This document shows positions 17,357 to 25,568 of a stretch of 64,000 bases of DNA, one piece after another. Below the pieces are notes generated by a model. It was not told where the DNA came from. It saw nothing but the letters and a program-made list of their open reading frames with translations, and ran no database searches. Positions within the stretch are counted from its first letter, which is position 1; the number at the start of each line of letters is the position of its first letter. This DNA comes from Verrucomicrobiales bacterium (GTDB lineage Bacteria; Verrucomicrobiota; Verrucomicrobiia; Limisphaerales; J093): assembly GCA_024233215.1 (NCBI GenBank), contig JACKPW010000005.1:124001-188000 (forward strand). The letters are read 5' to 3'. A program made the translations under genes and the position numbers.

Positions 17357-18544
17357 ATGAGCGCTCCAGCAAGGGGCATCGCGCCTCCTCCGGCCGGGCT
17401 TGAGGTTTTCCGCATGCCGGCGGAATGGGAACCGCATCTCGCCACCTGGCTGAGTTGGCCGCGGCCCGAGAGCGACAGCTTTCCCGGCGCGCATTACGAG
17501 ATTGCCGTCCCGGTCTTCGCCGCCCTCATTCGGGAAATCACGGCCGGGGAGGAGGTTCATCTGAACGTCTGGGACGAGGCGGCCTGGGCGGACGCGCGGA
17601 AATACCTCGTTGGAGCGCGGGTGCCGCTGGAGCGCGTGCATCCGCATCTTTTCCCCGCCTACGAACCGTGGTGTCGCGATCACGGTCCCATCTTCCTGGT
17701 TCGTGACACGCCGGCAGCGCGGACGGCCTTTTCCGCGAACGAAAGGACGGGCTTGGCAGGTGCGGGCAGCAATGTCGACGCCACCCGCCCAGTATCCGCC
17801 GGCGGGAAGGCGGCAGGCGTCCGCAGGCCATCCCGCGAACGGCTGGTCCTCGACTGGGGTTACAACGCCTGGGGCGGCAAGTACCCGCCCTACGATCTCG
17901 ACGACGCGGTGCCCCGCAAAGTCGCGGCATTCCGGCAGCTTCCGGTGCATTCGCCCGGCATGATCCTGGAAGGCGGTTCCATCGAGGTGAACGGCTGCGG
18001 CACCCTGCTCACCACCGAGGCCTGCCTGCTGAATCCAAACCGGAATCCGCACCTGGACCGGGCGCAGATCGAGCGGGCATTGCAGGACTGGCTCGGCGTG
18101 CGGCAGGTGCTGTGGCTCGGGGATGGCATCGTGGGCGACGACACGGACGGTCACGTCGATGACATCACCCGGTTCGCCGGTCCCGGCACAATCGTGACGG
18201 CCATCGAGGAGGATCCGTCGGATCCGAATCACGCCCCGTTGGCGGAGAACCTGGCCCGGCTCGAGGCGATGCGGTCGCCCGAAGGCGTACCGTTCCGCGT
18301 TGTGACGATTCCCATGCCCGGGGCGGTGATGGAGAAGGGTCAGCGACTCCCGGCCAGCTACCTGAACTTCTACATCGCGAACGCCGCCGTGATCGTGCCG
18401 ACCTACCGGCATCCGAACGACGCGGTGGCGTTGGACCGACTCCGGGAGGTCTTCACCGACCGGCCGGTTGTCGGCTTGGACGCGACCGACATGATCTGGG
18501 GGTTGGGCTCGTTCCATTGCATCACCCAACAGGAGCCCGCGTGA
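17357..18544 (+). CDS. aguA: Agmatine deiminase (peptidyl-arginine deiminase family)
   Basis: Converts agmatine to N-carbamoylputrescine and ammonia in polyamine synthesis. The 395-residue protein has the guanidino-binding motif WCRDHGP (Asp108), LEGGSIEVNG, the DDTDGHVDD catalytic His motif and the C-terminal nucleophile Cys388 in FHCITQQ. An insertion at about residues 130-161, in a stretch rich in Ala, Gly and Arg, falls between FSANE and the conserved DWGYNAWGGK motif. It makes the protein slightly longer than usual. Second gene of a four-gene operon; its stop is directly followed by thpR. Confidence 0.93.
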   Translation: MSAPARGIAPPPAGLEVFRMPAEWEPHLATWLSWPRPESDSFPGAHYEIAVPVFAALIREITAGEEVHLNVWDEAAWADARKYLVGARVPLERVHPHLFPAYEPWCRDHGPIFLVRDTPAARTAFSANERTGLAGAGSNVDATRPVSAGGKAAGVRRPSRERLVLDWGYNAWGGKYPPYDLDDAVPRKVAAFRQLPVHSPGMILEGGSIEVNGCGTLLTTEACLLNPNRNPHLDRAQIERALQDWLGVRQVLWLGDGIVGDDTDGHVDDITRFAGPGTIVTAIEEDPSDPNHAPLAENLARLEAMRSPEGVPFRVVTIPMPGAVMEKGQRLPASYLNFYIANAAVIVPTYRHPNDAVALDRLREVFTDRPVVGLDATDMIWGLGSFHCITQQEPA

Positions 18545-18545
18545 C

Positions 18546-19142
18546 ATGAGTGAGAGCCTGCGTGTGTTTGTCGCGCTGCCGTTGGGGGATTCCCTGCGTG
18601 CGAGGCTTGCGGAGCTTCAGCACCGGCTGCGGGGGTCGCTTCCGGAGCGGGCCGTCCGTTGGGTGCGGGCGGAACAAGTTCATCTGACGCTGCGATTTCT
18701 CGGCGACGTTGCGGCGGACCGGATCGATTCGCTCAAGGCCTCCCTTGCCGCAGCGGTATCCGGTTCGGCCCCGCTTGCTCTGGAGATTGGCGGTTTGGGG
18801 GTGTTTCCGAACCCCCGTCGGCCGCGGGTGATCTGGGTTGGTCTGGAGGGTGCCCTGGAGCCGCTGGCTTGCCTGCAGCAGGCGGTCGCCCAGGCCGGTG
18901 AGGCGTTCGCACGGGAGGACGACCGGCAGACGTTCCAGCCCCATCTGACCCTGGGACGGGTGAATGACCGGGTTCCCGCCAACGGACGCGCCGTGGCCGA
19001 GGCCCTGCCGGCCTGGCGTTTCGACGAGCAACTGCCCTGGCCGGCCGACGAAGTCCGGTTGATCCACAGCCGGCTGCAACCCGGCGGTTCGGTCTACGAG
19101 GACCTGGCCCGCTTTCCACTCAACCCCCCTGCGGCGGCATGA
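18546..19142 (+). CDS. thpR: RNA 2',3'-cyclic phosphodiesterase (2H phosphoesterase, ThpR/LigT)
   Basis: 198 residues with the two HxTx signatures of 2H phosphoesterases, His46-Leu-Thr48 in VHLTLRFLG and His133-Leu-Thr135 in QPHLTLGRV. Family members hydrolyse 2',3'-cyclic phosphates at RNA ends and can ligate tRNA halves in vitro. The ATG is two bases after the previous stop, and the end overlaps hemW by four bases (ATGA), so it belongs to the operon. Its physiological role here is not evident from neighbours. Confidence 0.92.
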   Translation: MSESLRVFVALPLGDSLRARLAELQHRLRGSLPERAVRWVRAEQVHLTLRFLGDVAADRIDSLKASLAAAVSGSAPLALEIGGLGVFPNPRRPRVIWVGLEGALEPLACLQQAVAQAGEAFAREDDRQTFQPHLTLGRVNDRVPANGRAVAEALPAWRFDEQLPWPADEVRLIHSRLQPGGSVYEDLARFPLNPPAAA

Positions 19143-20347
19143 GCACGACCCCCGGCACTCCCACCCACGGCGAGCCCGGCTGGTCTGCCCGCCCGGTCCG
19201 GCATCTCTACGTGCACGTGCCGTTCTGCGCGAGCAAGTGCGAGTATTGCGCGTTCTATTCCGAGGCGTCGGAAGGGGAACTGGTGAACCGCTACGTGCGC
19301 GCGTTGATCACGGAGTTGGGGATTGTCGCGAACGAGCTGGCTCCGGAGACGGTCTTCTTCGGTGGCGGCACGCCCACGCTCCTCAACTGTCGCCAATGGG
19401 AGCAGGTGCTGGACGCCCTTCACCGGCTCGGATTGGACCGGCCCGCGGAATGGACGGTCGAGTGCAATCCGGCCACGCTTTCCCTCGACAAGGCCCGGCT
19501 GTTGCGCGAGCGCGGAGTCAACCGGGTGAGCATGGGGGTTCAGTCGCTGGACGAAGACCTGCTGGATCGGTTGGGGCGGGTGCATTCGCGCGACATGGCG
19601 TTCCGATCCTACGACATCCTGCGACAGGCCGGTTTCGACAACGTCAACCTCGACCTGATGTTCGCCATCCCGGGGCAGTCGCTCGAAACCTGGCAACGCA
19701 CGCTCACCGAGGCGCTGGCCATGCAGAGCGAGCATTTGTCCAGTTACGAGGTCATCTACGAGGAGGACACTCCGCTCTATGTGCAACTCAAGGCGGGACG
19801 CTTTGATGTGGACGAGGACCTCGCCTGCGAGATGTATGACCTGCTGGTCAGCACCGCGCGCGACCGTGGATTCCAGCAATACGAGGTGGCGAACTTTGCC
19901 AGTGGCGCAGTCGGAGCGGACGGACTGGCTTCACGGGTTTGCCGGCACAATGTGGCCTACTGGCGGGGGCGTTCGTTTCATGCCGTGGGGCCGAGCGCCA
20001 GCGGTTTCGTGGGGGGCGTTCGCACCCGCAACCGTGCCAACACCCGGCTTTACTGCGACACCCTGGAACAGGGGGAGCGGGCGATCGATCAACGCGATGA
20101 ACTGCCGCCGTTGGCGCGTGCCGCCGAAATCGCGGGGTTCGGACTTCGCATGAACCTGGGCTGGCCGTTTGCGGACTTCGTCGCGGCGACCGGTTTCGAC
20201 CTGCGCGAGGAATGGGGCGACGACCTGCGCTGGCTGGTGGATCAAGGCTGGGGCGAACTGCTGTCCGACCGTTTCCGGCTTACCGACACCGGCCTCCGCT
20301 TCGCCGATCAGGTCATCGAGCGTTTGTTGCGACCGGAGCAGTCGTAG
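19139..20347 (+). CDS. hemW: HemW-like radical SAM heme chaperone
   Basis: 402 residues. The radical SAM cluster motif is Cys30-x3-Cys34-x2-Cys37 (HVPFCASKCEYCAF), followed by FFGGGTPTLL, RVSMGVQSLD and DLMFAIPGQS, the standard HemN/HemW core. A C-terminal HemN_C-type domain is present (FGLRMNLGWPF and the end). HemW binds heme and delivers it to membrane respiratory enzymes; it was long misannotated as coproporphyrinogen oxidase. The single CxxxCxxC and the lack of a longer HemN N-terminus favour HemW. Last gene of the operon; a palindromic repeat lies downstream. Confidence 0.9.
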   Translation: MSTTPGTPTHGEPGWSARPVRHLYVHVPFCASKCEYCAFYSEASEGELVNRYVRALITELGIVANELAPETVFFGGGTPTLLNCRQWEQVLDALHRLGLDRPAEWTVECNPATLSLDKARLLRERGVNRVSMGVQSLDEDLLDRLGRVHSRDMAFRSYDILRQAGFDNVNLDLMFAIPGQSLETWQRTLTEALAMQSEHLSSYEVIYEEDTPLYVQLKAGRFDVDEDLACEMYDLLVSTARDRGFQQYEVANFASGAVGADGLASRVCRHNVAYWRGRSFHAVGPSASGFVGGVRTRNRANTRLYCDTLEQGERAIDQRDELPPLARAAEIAGFGLRMNLGWPFADFVAATGFDLREEWGDDLRWLVDQGWGELLSDRFRLTDTGLRFADQVIERLLRPEQS

Positions 20348-20480
20348 CCGGCGAGAGCGTGCAGTTGGGAGAGCGAGGCTCCTGCCGAGCGGATGTCCGG
20401 AGTCTGCGAATCGTGAACACCGAACACCGAACACTGAACTGGGGCAACGGCTCAGCGGGCAGCAGGGCCAGCGGGGATTC

Positions 20481-20574
20481 GTAGCGCAGATCTCCGAATC
20501 AGCTGTATCGCCGAATTCAATTCGGCAGGCCGTTCGGACCTCCGAGCGCTTGCAGATTTGGAAATCCGCGCTAC
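20481..20574. repeat. 94-bp palindromic element downstream of hemW
   Basis: Ends gtagcgcagatctccgaatc and (reverse complement) gtagcgcggatttccaaatc match over about 24 bases with a few differences. The left half contains the perfect palindrome gccgaattcaattcggc (20510-20526). Nearby, at 20410-20440, is a tgaacaccgaacaccgaaca tract. Together they fill the 368-base gap between hemW and the next gene, which otherwise shows no gene. Confidence 0.75.
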
Positions 20575-20715
20575 CAACCAACGACCCACCCTGACCCTGT
20601 CACCGGCCCTGCTCCGCGGGAGCTCCGCCCCCCCGAACGAGGTCCGTTCTTTCCACCGACCAAGACGAACGCAAGAGAGACCAACGATGCCCCTGGCCTC
20701 AGTCTGAGGCGCTCT

Positions 20716-23454
20716 TCAGTCCTTCTGGATAACTTCCAGCCGCGCAGGCTGGTCCATCGTCAAGATTACCCAACCTTCGCGCGGTAGCTGGGTCACTTGC
20801 TTCTCCGTTGCCGGGCGGCCATTGACTTGGATCTCCACCGGCCTCCGCACTCCGTTGAGGAAGACATGCCAGGGTTGCTCCGGCCAGCCATCCACTCGGA
20901 ACGACACGCCCCGGTCGGTTTGTTGAAGGTCCCGGATGGGGCCGGGGGCGTGAATGCGCCAGCCGTGCCGGCGGGCCACGGCGAAGTCGTAGGGAACCGG
21001 TTGTCCGAGGGACGGGATGGCCGGCACGAGCGTGGTGGCCGGGTTGATTGCGGGGCCGTTGCGCGTCTGGGCCCGCAAGGCGAAGCTGTCCGGCAGCAGA
21101 CCGGCATACTTGGGGGTGCCGGCCGGATAGGAATGTTGAATGCCGGCCAGGGCAATGCCATCGGCCAGTTGTTGCCAGGGGCCGGAATCATCGTGTCGGG
21201 CCAGGTTGCGCAGGGCATCGGCATAGACCAGGCCGCACCATTGCACCGGCAGCCCGATCCAAACCGGCGCCACCCAGCTTGTGGCGCCCAGCACCGCAAT
21301 GGTGCTGTAAACCCCCACCGGTCCCGCGACCGGTTGCGTGAGGTAGACGAACGGCACCCCCGTCCAGGCCCAGTAACGCGCTTGTTCCAGGAAAGGCTCC
21401 TCACCGGTTAGTTCGTAGCCCAGCACGTAGGCGTCCACGAGATGCGCTGACGCCAGGATGTCCGGCGTGTGCAACGGGATTTCCCAGGTCTGCGCACCGC
21501 GGGGCACCGTGTCCTGGAACTTGCCCAATGCACGGAGTCGTTCGATGCCTGCCGCAACGAGTTCCTCGTCACCGCAGAACGCGGCGTTTTCCAGCAGCAC
21601 GTGAACCACCTGGGCGGTCAGGCCGTTGGCGTCCGGCGCCCAGTGGCTCTTGCCATAGTCCGGCCGATCGTCGCTCCGGCGGTAGCGTACCGAGCCGTCG
21701 GGTTCGAATCGTCCCAGCAAGGCGCGTGCCTGGTTGGCGGCCTGCCGGGCGGATTCCTCCACACCTCCAAAAACGAGCGCGGGCAGGGGAGTGCGGACGT
21801 GGCCGACCTGTGCCGCATTGCGCTGGGCCGCTGGGATCAGGGCGATGGCTTCCCGGGCGGTGTGGCGGAGCCGGGCGGCGAGTGCCTCGTCCACCACGCG
21901 CGGCGCAAGCCACTCCATCCAGACCGCGGCGTCGGCGGCCGGGGCGGGATTAAAGTTCATTCCGGCGGCGTGCCGGTAGCGGTTGCCTTCGCGAATGTCG
22001 GAATCGAGCCAGCCATGGGCGGCCTGTCGGAAGTAGTCGGTCGGGCTCATCCCGATCGCGGGTCGGGTGGGGAGGGGGTTCAGTTCCACGTAGCGTTCGA
22101 CCGCCGGCACCACGCTGTTGCCCTTTCCTCCCAGAATGAGTCCTTCCCAGCGCAGACTGCCCCGGAGGCGCTGTGGCGCGTACGGAATCAGGCTGTTCTC
22201 CTCCCGGTTCAAACCGTCCGAGGCGGGAAACAGAATCCCCATCACGCTGCCGCCGGAGTGAAAGAACCGGTCGGGACTGTCGAACACGACCCCCGTTTGT
22301 GGCTCCGGCCCGGTGTTCCAAGTCAGGCCGAGCCAGCGGTCCTCCGCTGCCAGGGCCATCAGCGGAAAGGTGAGTTTCATCATGTCAGGCACCTCCCGCC
22401 AGGCGGCGGGCTCATTCAGGTCCGCCGTGGAACTGCCGGGTTCGTTGGCCAGGTATTCGATGCCGGGGAGCAGGGCCTGGGTCTTGTTCGTGCCGAACCC
22501 GCCCAGGCCGGCGAAGAGGTTGAACACCGGCAGATACAACACCTCGCGGGGAGAATCCGGTTGCAGCCGAACCGAGACGCGGATGGCGCCGGCGACATCC
22601 GGGGTGAAGACCTGCTCCGCCTCCCAGGTGCCGCCATCCGAGTCGGTGAGCGTGACCCGGCTGGTCAGGCGCCCGCCGATCCAGCGGTCGGACAGATGGG
22701 TGCGGGGCTGAAGGGACACGAAGGCCGGGTGCTGCGCGCCGGAGGAAAACTCCAACCAGTGGGGGTGGTCGTCCTGAACGATGCCGATCAACTGGCGGGG
22801 ATTGCCGGCGGCGAGGCGTTTTCCGGCGACCTCGATCACAAACGCGTTAAAACGATCGGGCGCGTGCCGGAGCCGGAGGTCCCCCGATTCCACCACGAGA
22901 GCGTCAGGACCTGGGTCCACCGGTTCCACCGGCGGCCACTCGGGCGAAGCGAAGAGGACGCGGGGTTCGAAGGTCAGCGAGCGGACCCAGCAGGTCCCGC
23001 CTTGGCCGGGGGGATCCAGGCGCAGGTGGAAACCGGCGCCCAGTGATGGGAGGCGCACCTTGACGGTCTGCCAGTCTCCGGCTTCCACCGGGAACCGGAC
23101 CGAGTCTTCCTCCGTGGCATTCTGCCGGAAGTAGAAGAGCTGCCCGGTGCCGCCGGTCTCCGATTTGATGGCCAGGTTCAGCCAGAGCGGCGTGTCCGCC
23201 GGATAATCGCGGGCCGGCCCGGTGATGTAAGGATCCTCCCCCGTAATCCGGATCGCGAGCGCGCCTGCCGCCTGTCCGAGGGGCGCGACGTCGTGGGTGG
23301 CGTGCCAACCGGCGACGCTGCCGGGTTCGGTGAAATCGAAAGACGGAGGGCCGTCCGCGACAGCAGGGAGGTGGGGCGTGGCAACCAGTGCCAGAGCCAC
23401 ACACACGGGGGCCACGGTCCGGAACCCGGTCGTCAGCAAGGGGCGATACATCAT
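20716..23454 (-). CDS. Large secreted protein, possible carbohydrate-active enzyme
   Basis: 912 residues, not firmly recognised. A signal peptide (residues about 1-33, ending PAVADG) precedes a beta-sandwich, CBM-like region (SFDFTEPGSVAGWHATHDV, then GDWQTVKVRLPSL). A second beta-rich domain spans about residues 180-450. The C-terminal half, from about residue 480, is helix-rich with paired Trp/His motifs (YFRQAAHGWLDSD, SHWAPDANGLTAQVVH, ARYWAWTGVPFVYL). This pattern suggests an (alpha/alpha) toroid as in some polysaccharide lyases and glycosidases. The extreme C-terminus is another small beta domain. It probably acts on polysaccharide outside the cytoplasm. No catalytic residue can be named. 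Confidence 0.7.
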   Translation of the reverse strand: MMYRPLLTTGFRTVAPVCVALALVATPHLPAVADGPPSFDFTEPGSVAGWHATHDVAPLGQAAGALAIRITGEDPYITGPARDYPADTPLWLNLAIKSETGGTGQLFYFRQNATEEDSVRFPVEAGDWQTVKVRLPSLGAGFHLRLDPPGQGGTCWVRSLTFEPRVLFASPEWPPVEPVDPGPDALVVESGDLRLRHAPDRFNAFVIEVAGKRLAAGNPRQLIGIVQDDHPHWLEFSSGAQHPAFVSLQPRTHLSDRWIGGRLTSRVTLTDSDGGTWEAEQVFTPDVAGAIRVSVRLQPDSPREVLYLPVFNLFAGLGGFGTNKTQALLPGIEYLANEPGSSTADLNEPAAWREVPDMMKLTFPLMALAAEDRWLGLTWNTGPEPQTGVVFDSPDRFFHSGGSVMGILFPASDGLNREENSLIPYAPQRLRGSLRWEGLILGGKGNSVVPAVERYVELNPLPTRPAIGMSPTDYFRQAAHGWLDSDIREGNRYRHAAGMNFNPAPAADAAVWMEWLAPRVVDEALAARLRHTAREAIALIPAAQRNAAQVGHVRTPLPALVFGGVEESARQAANQARALLGRFEPDGSVRYRRSDDRPDYGKSHWAPDANGLTAQVVHVLLENAAFCGDEELVAAGIERLRALGKFQDTVPRGAQTWEIPLHTPDILASAHLVDAYVLGYELTGEEPFLEQARYWAWTGVPFVYLTQPVAGPVGVYSTIAVLGATSWVAPVWIGLPVQWCGLVYADALRNLARHDDSGPWQQLADGIALAGIQHSYPAGTPKYAGLLPDSFALRAQTRNGPAINPATTLVPAIPSLGQPVPYDFAVARRHGWRIHAPGPIRDLQQTDRGVSFRVDGWPEQPWHVFLNGVRRPVEIQVNGRPATEKQVTQLPREGWVILTMDQPARLEVIQKD

Positions 23455-23563
23455 GCCCCCAGTCTCGGGGTTCCACCGCGCAGAATGAAGCCCGGAATTG
23501 CCCGCGCCCCGACCCTTGATAGCGGCGCTGTGGCGAGCGCCGAATCAGGTGCAGTCAACAGGT

Positions 23564-23764
23564 CTAATCCACCGAGGCCCCGTCCTCGTTCTGCAGCTTG
23601 GCTACCAGGTCCTTCTCCGCCATCACCCAGTCATTGGTGGAGAGCGCCTGACCGGGCAGACGGTCGCGGTAGATTCGGAAAGCGTGCTCGCGGACCATTG
23701 CCCGGGTGATGCCAGGGGTGACCGGAGCCGGTTGCTCCGCCGAGTGTTGGGTATCTGCTGCCAT
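23564..23764 (-). CDS. Small DUF2934-like protein
   Basis: 66 residues. The region ITRAMVREHAFRIYRDR and then TNDWVMAEKDLVAKL resembles the DUF2934 pattern (helix with REHA.R.Y, then WxxAE), a short domain of unknown function. ATG 23764 has aaagga five bases upstream and avoids an 18-residue extension with no family match. It is divergent from the ankyrin lipoprotein gene, separated by 104 bases. Confidence 0.65.
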   Translation of the reverse strand: MAADTQHSAEQPAPVTPGITRAMVREHAFRIYRDRLPGQALSTNDWVMAEKDLVAKLQNEDGASVD

Positions 23765-23868
23765 GGGATTCCTTTCGTTGAGCTGAGGGGAACTTACTCC
23801 CCGCCGAACGCAAATCAACCCGTCAGAAACAACTCGCCACAGGGGGGCGAAAGCCGTATCCCTGTGGC

Positions 23869-24297
23869 ATGAAATCCATGACTTTCTCGCTTCTCTGGGT
23901 GGGCTGCCTGATGGCTCTGGCGGTGGGCTGCGGCCCCGGCACCCCCCGCGGATCCCTGCATTCCGCCGTGGAGCGGGGCGATCTCAAGACCGTCCAGCAG
24001 CACATCGCCTATGGCACGGACGTGAACGCGCCGAACAGCGAGGGTTGGACGCCCTTGCACCTGGCGGCGAAGAAGGGGGATCTGCCCATCACGCAGGCGC
24101 TGCTCAAGGCAGGTGCGGATGTCACCCGCCAAGGTCCGCTGGGTGAGACGGCCCTCATGCTGGCCCAACGGGGAGGTCACACCACGGTGGTCCAGGCGCT
24201 GCAACCCCAGACGGCCTCCGGAGGACAAGGTGGCGGCGGCGGCCGGCAGTTGATCGATGGCGGGGTCGGGGTTTCTGAGGTGCTGGATTCGTTCTGA
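23869..24297 (+). CDS. Ankyrin-repeat lipoprotein
   Basis: 142 residues. A lipoprotein signal ends LMALAVGC with the lipidated Cys at residue 21. About three ankyrin repeats follow (SLHSAVERGDLKTVQQHI, GWTPLHLAAKKGDLPI with ALLKAGADV, and GETALMLAQRGGHTTVVQAL). A Gly-rich tail ends the protein. Such modules bind protein partners; the partner is unknown. No operon neighbours. Confidence 0.85.
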   Translation: MKSMTFSLLWVGCLMALAVGCGPGTPRGSLHSAVERGDLKTVQQHIAYGTDVNAPNSEGWTPLHLAAKKGDLPITQALLKAGADVTRQGPLGETALMLAQRGGHTTVVQALQPQTASGGQGGGGGRQLIDGGVGVSEVLDSF

Positions 24298-24736
24298 CCC
24301 ACGGTTTGAGCCACCCCCCGGCGGGCGGCACGGGCCTTGGAAGACACCGGCCTCGCAGCCGCCAGTGATCGAGGGCACGTTCACCCGGTCGGTGGGCGGG
24401 GGCAAAGCGACGCCGGCTGCTGTGAAAAAGCTGCGGTTGCGACCGCGCGGCGGTTGGAGGATACTCTCCCCCACTGTTGTGGTCTGAACTGGGAAACCCG
24501 TGTTCCGTGTCGATGCCCTTAAGAACCTTGAGCCTGGGATCCGATGGCTCGGAGTCCCGACTTGTGTTGACGCATTCGGAGATCTTGCCAGGCGGGCAGG
24601 AGCCTCCCGCGAGGTCTCGGTCGCGTCCGCCGGTGGGATGGATGCGCCCGACCCGTGGGGGAGGGGCCGGGGGACTTCAAGCCCCCGGGCCTGGGGGTGA
24701 GGCCGCAGGTCAATCGTCAACCCCACCTCCCTGCCG
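24298..24736. other. Intergenic region before the sigma factor gene
   Basis: 439 bases with no convincing gene. A possible frame at 24500-24700 has no recognisable domain and no ribosome-binding site. The stretch presumably contains the promoter of the sigma factor gene, but I see no clear -35/-10 pair. Confidence 0.5.
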
Positions 24737-25474
24737 ATGCTGATGCAAGAGGAGTCGGTTCCTTCCTCCGGCTTTGCCACCACCCACTGGAGCGTTGTGC
24801 TGAAGGCCGGTGACTCCACTGTTGAGGAGTGCCACAAGGCGCTGGCCCACCTGTGTGAGCGCTACTGGTATCCCCTTTACGTCTTTGTGCGACGCAAAGG
24901 GGTCGATGCGGCTGAAGCCCAGGACTTGACCCAGGCTTTCTTCGAGGACTTTCTGTCCCGGAACTTGGTGACCCGTGCCGACCCGATGCGGGGGAGGTTC
25001 CGCTCGTTCCTGCTCTCATCCTTGGAGAACTTCCTGTTCAACCAGTGGCGTCGTCGGACGGCTCAGAAGCGCGGCGGAGGGCGGGTGCTGCTTTCGCTCG
25101 ATGCGGAACGGGCTGAGGCGCGTTTCACGGCGGAGCCGCTGGACGCCGACGCGCCGGATGTGGCGTACGCGCGTCAATGGGCTCGTACGATGCTGCAACA
25201 GACCGCCGAGACATTGGAGGCGGAATGGGTGCGCGACGGCCGGCAGGACCTGTTTCATGAGCTTCAGGCGCATCTCTGGGGGGATCCGAACCTGCTGCCG
25301 CTGTCCGAGTTGTGTCTCCGGTTTGATATGACCGCGGTGAACCTGCGGGTGACCTTTCATCGTCTACGACAGCGCTATCGCGAGCTGCTGCGTCAGGCGG
25401 TTGCCGACACGGTGGCGGATCCGGCGGAGGTCGACGACGAACTTCGCCACCTCATGCGGGCGGTATCCCGGTGA
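24737..25474 (+). CDS. ECF-type RNA polymerase sigma factor
   Basis: 245 residues. The N-terminus TTHWSVVLKAGDST is typical of ECF sigma factors encoded beside Ser/Thr kinases in Planctomycetes and Verrucomicrobia. Region 2 (ERYWYPLYVFVRRKGVDAA, then AQDLTQAFFEDFL) and a region 4-like helix-turn-helix (VNLRVTFHRLRQRYRELL) are visible. A kinase/WD40 gene follows about 95 bases downstream on the same strand, a pairing that suggests phosphorylation-controlled transcription. A start at 24743 is equally possible. Confidence 0.87.
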   Translation: MLMQEESVPSSGFATTHWSVVLKAGDSTVEECHKALAHLCERYWYPLYVFVRRKGVDAAEAQDLTQAFFEDFLSRNLVTRADPMRGRFRSFLLSSLENFLFNQWRRRTAQKRGGGRVLLSLDAERAEARFTAEPLDADAPDVAYARQWARTMLQQTAETLEAEWVRDGRQDLFHELQAHLWGDPNLLPLSELCLRFDMTAVNLRVTFHRLRQRYRELLRQAVADTVADPAEVDDELRHLMRAVSR

Positions 25475-25568
25475 TCGGGTCTGCCCGGGTCCGGCAGGAG
25501 GCCTGTAACGTCCGGGGCGGTTGCGGTTAGAGGAGGGAAGAGCATATCGCGGACTGCGGCATCTGCCA

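Noticed and set aside
21701..21710. ggttcgaatc, resembling a tRNA T-loop
   Set aside because: It lies inside the 912-residue secreted-protein gene, and no acceptor stem, anticodon arm or CCA context can be formed around it.
21469..23046. Long plus-strand open frame (525 codons)
   Set aside because: Antisense to the secreted-protein gene. Composition is Arg/Gly/His-rich with no domain, as expected for the opposite strand of a GC-rich gene.
24500..24700. Possible 66-codon gene in the gap before the sigma factor
   Set aside because: No ribosome-binding site, no domain and Arg/Gly-rich translation typical of noncoding GC-rich DNA.
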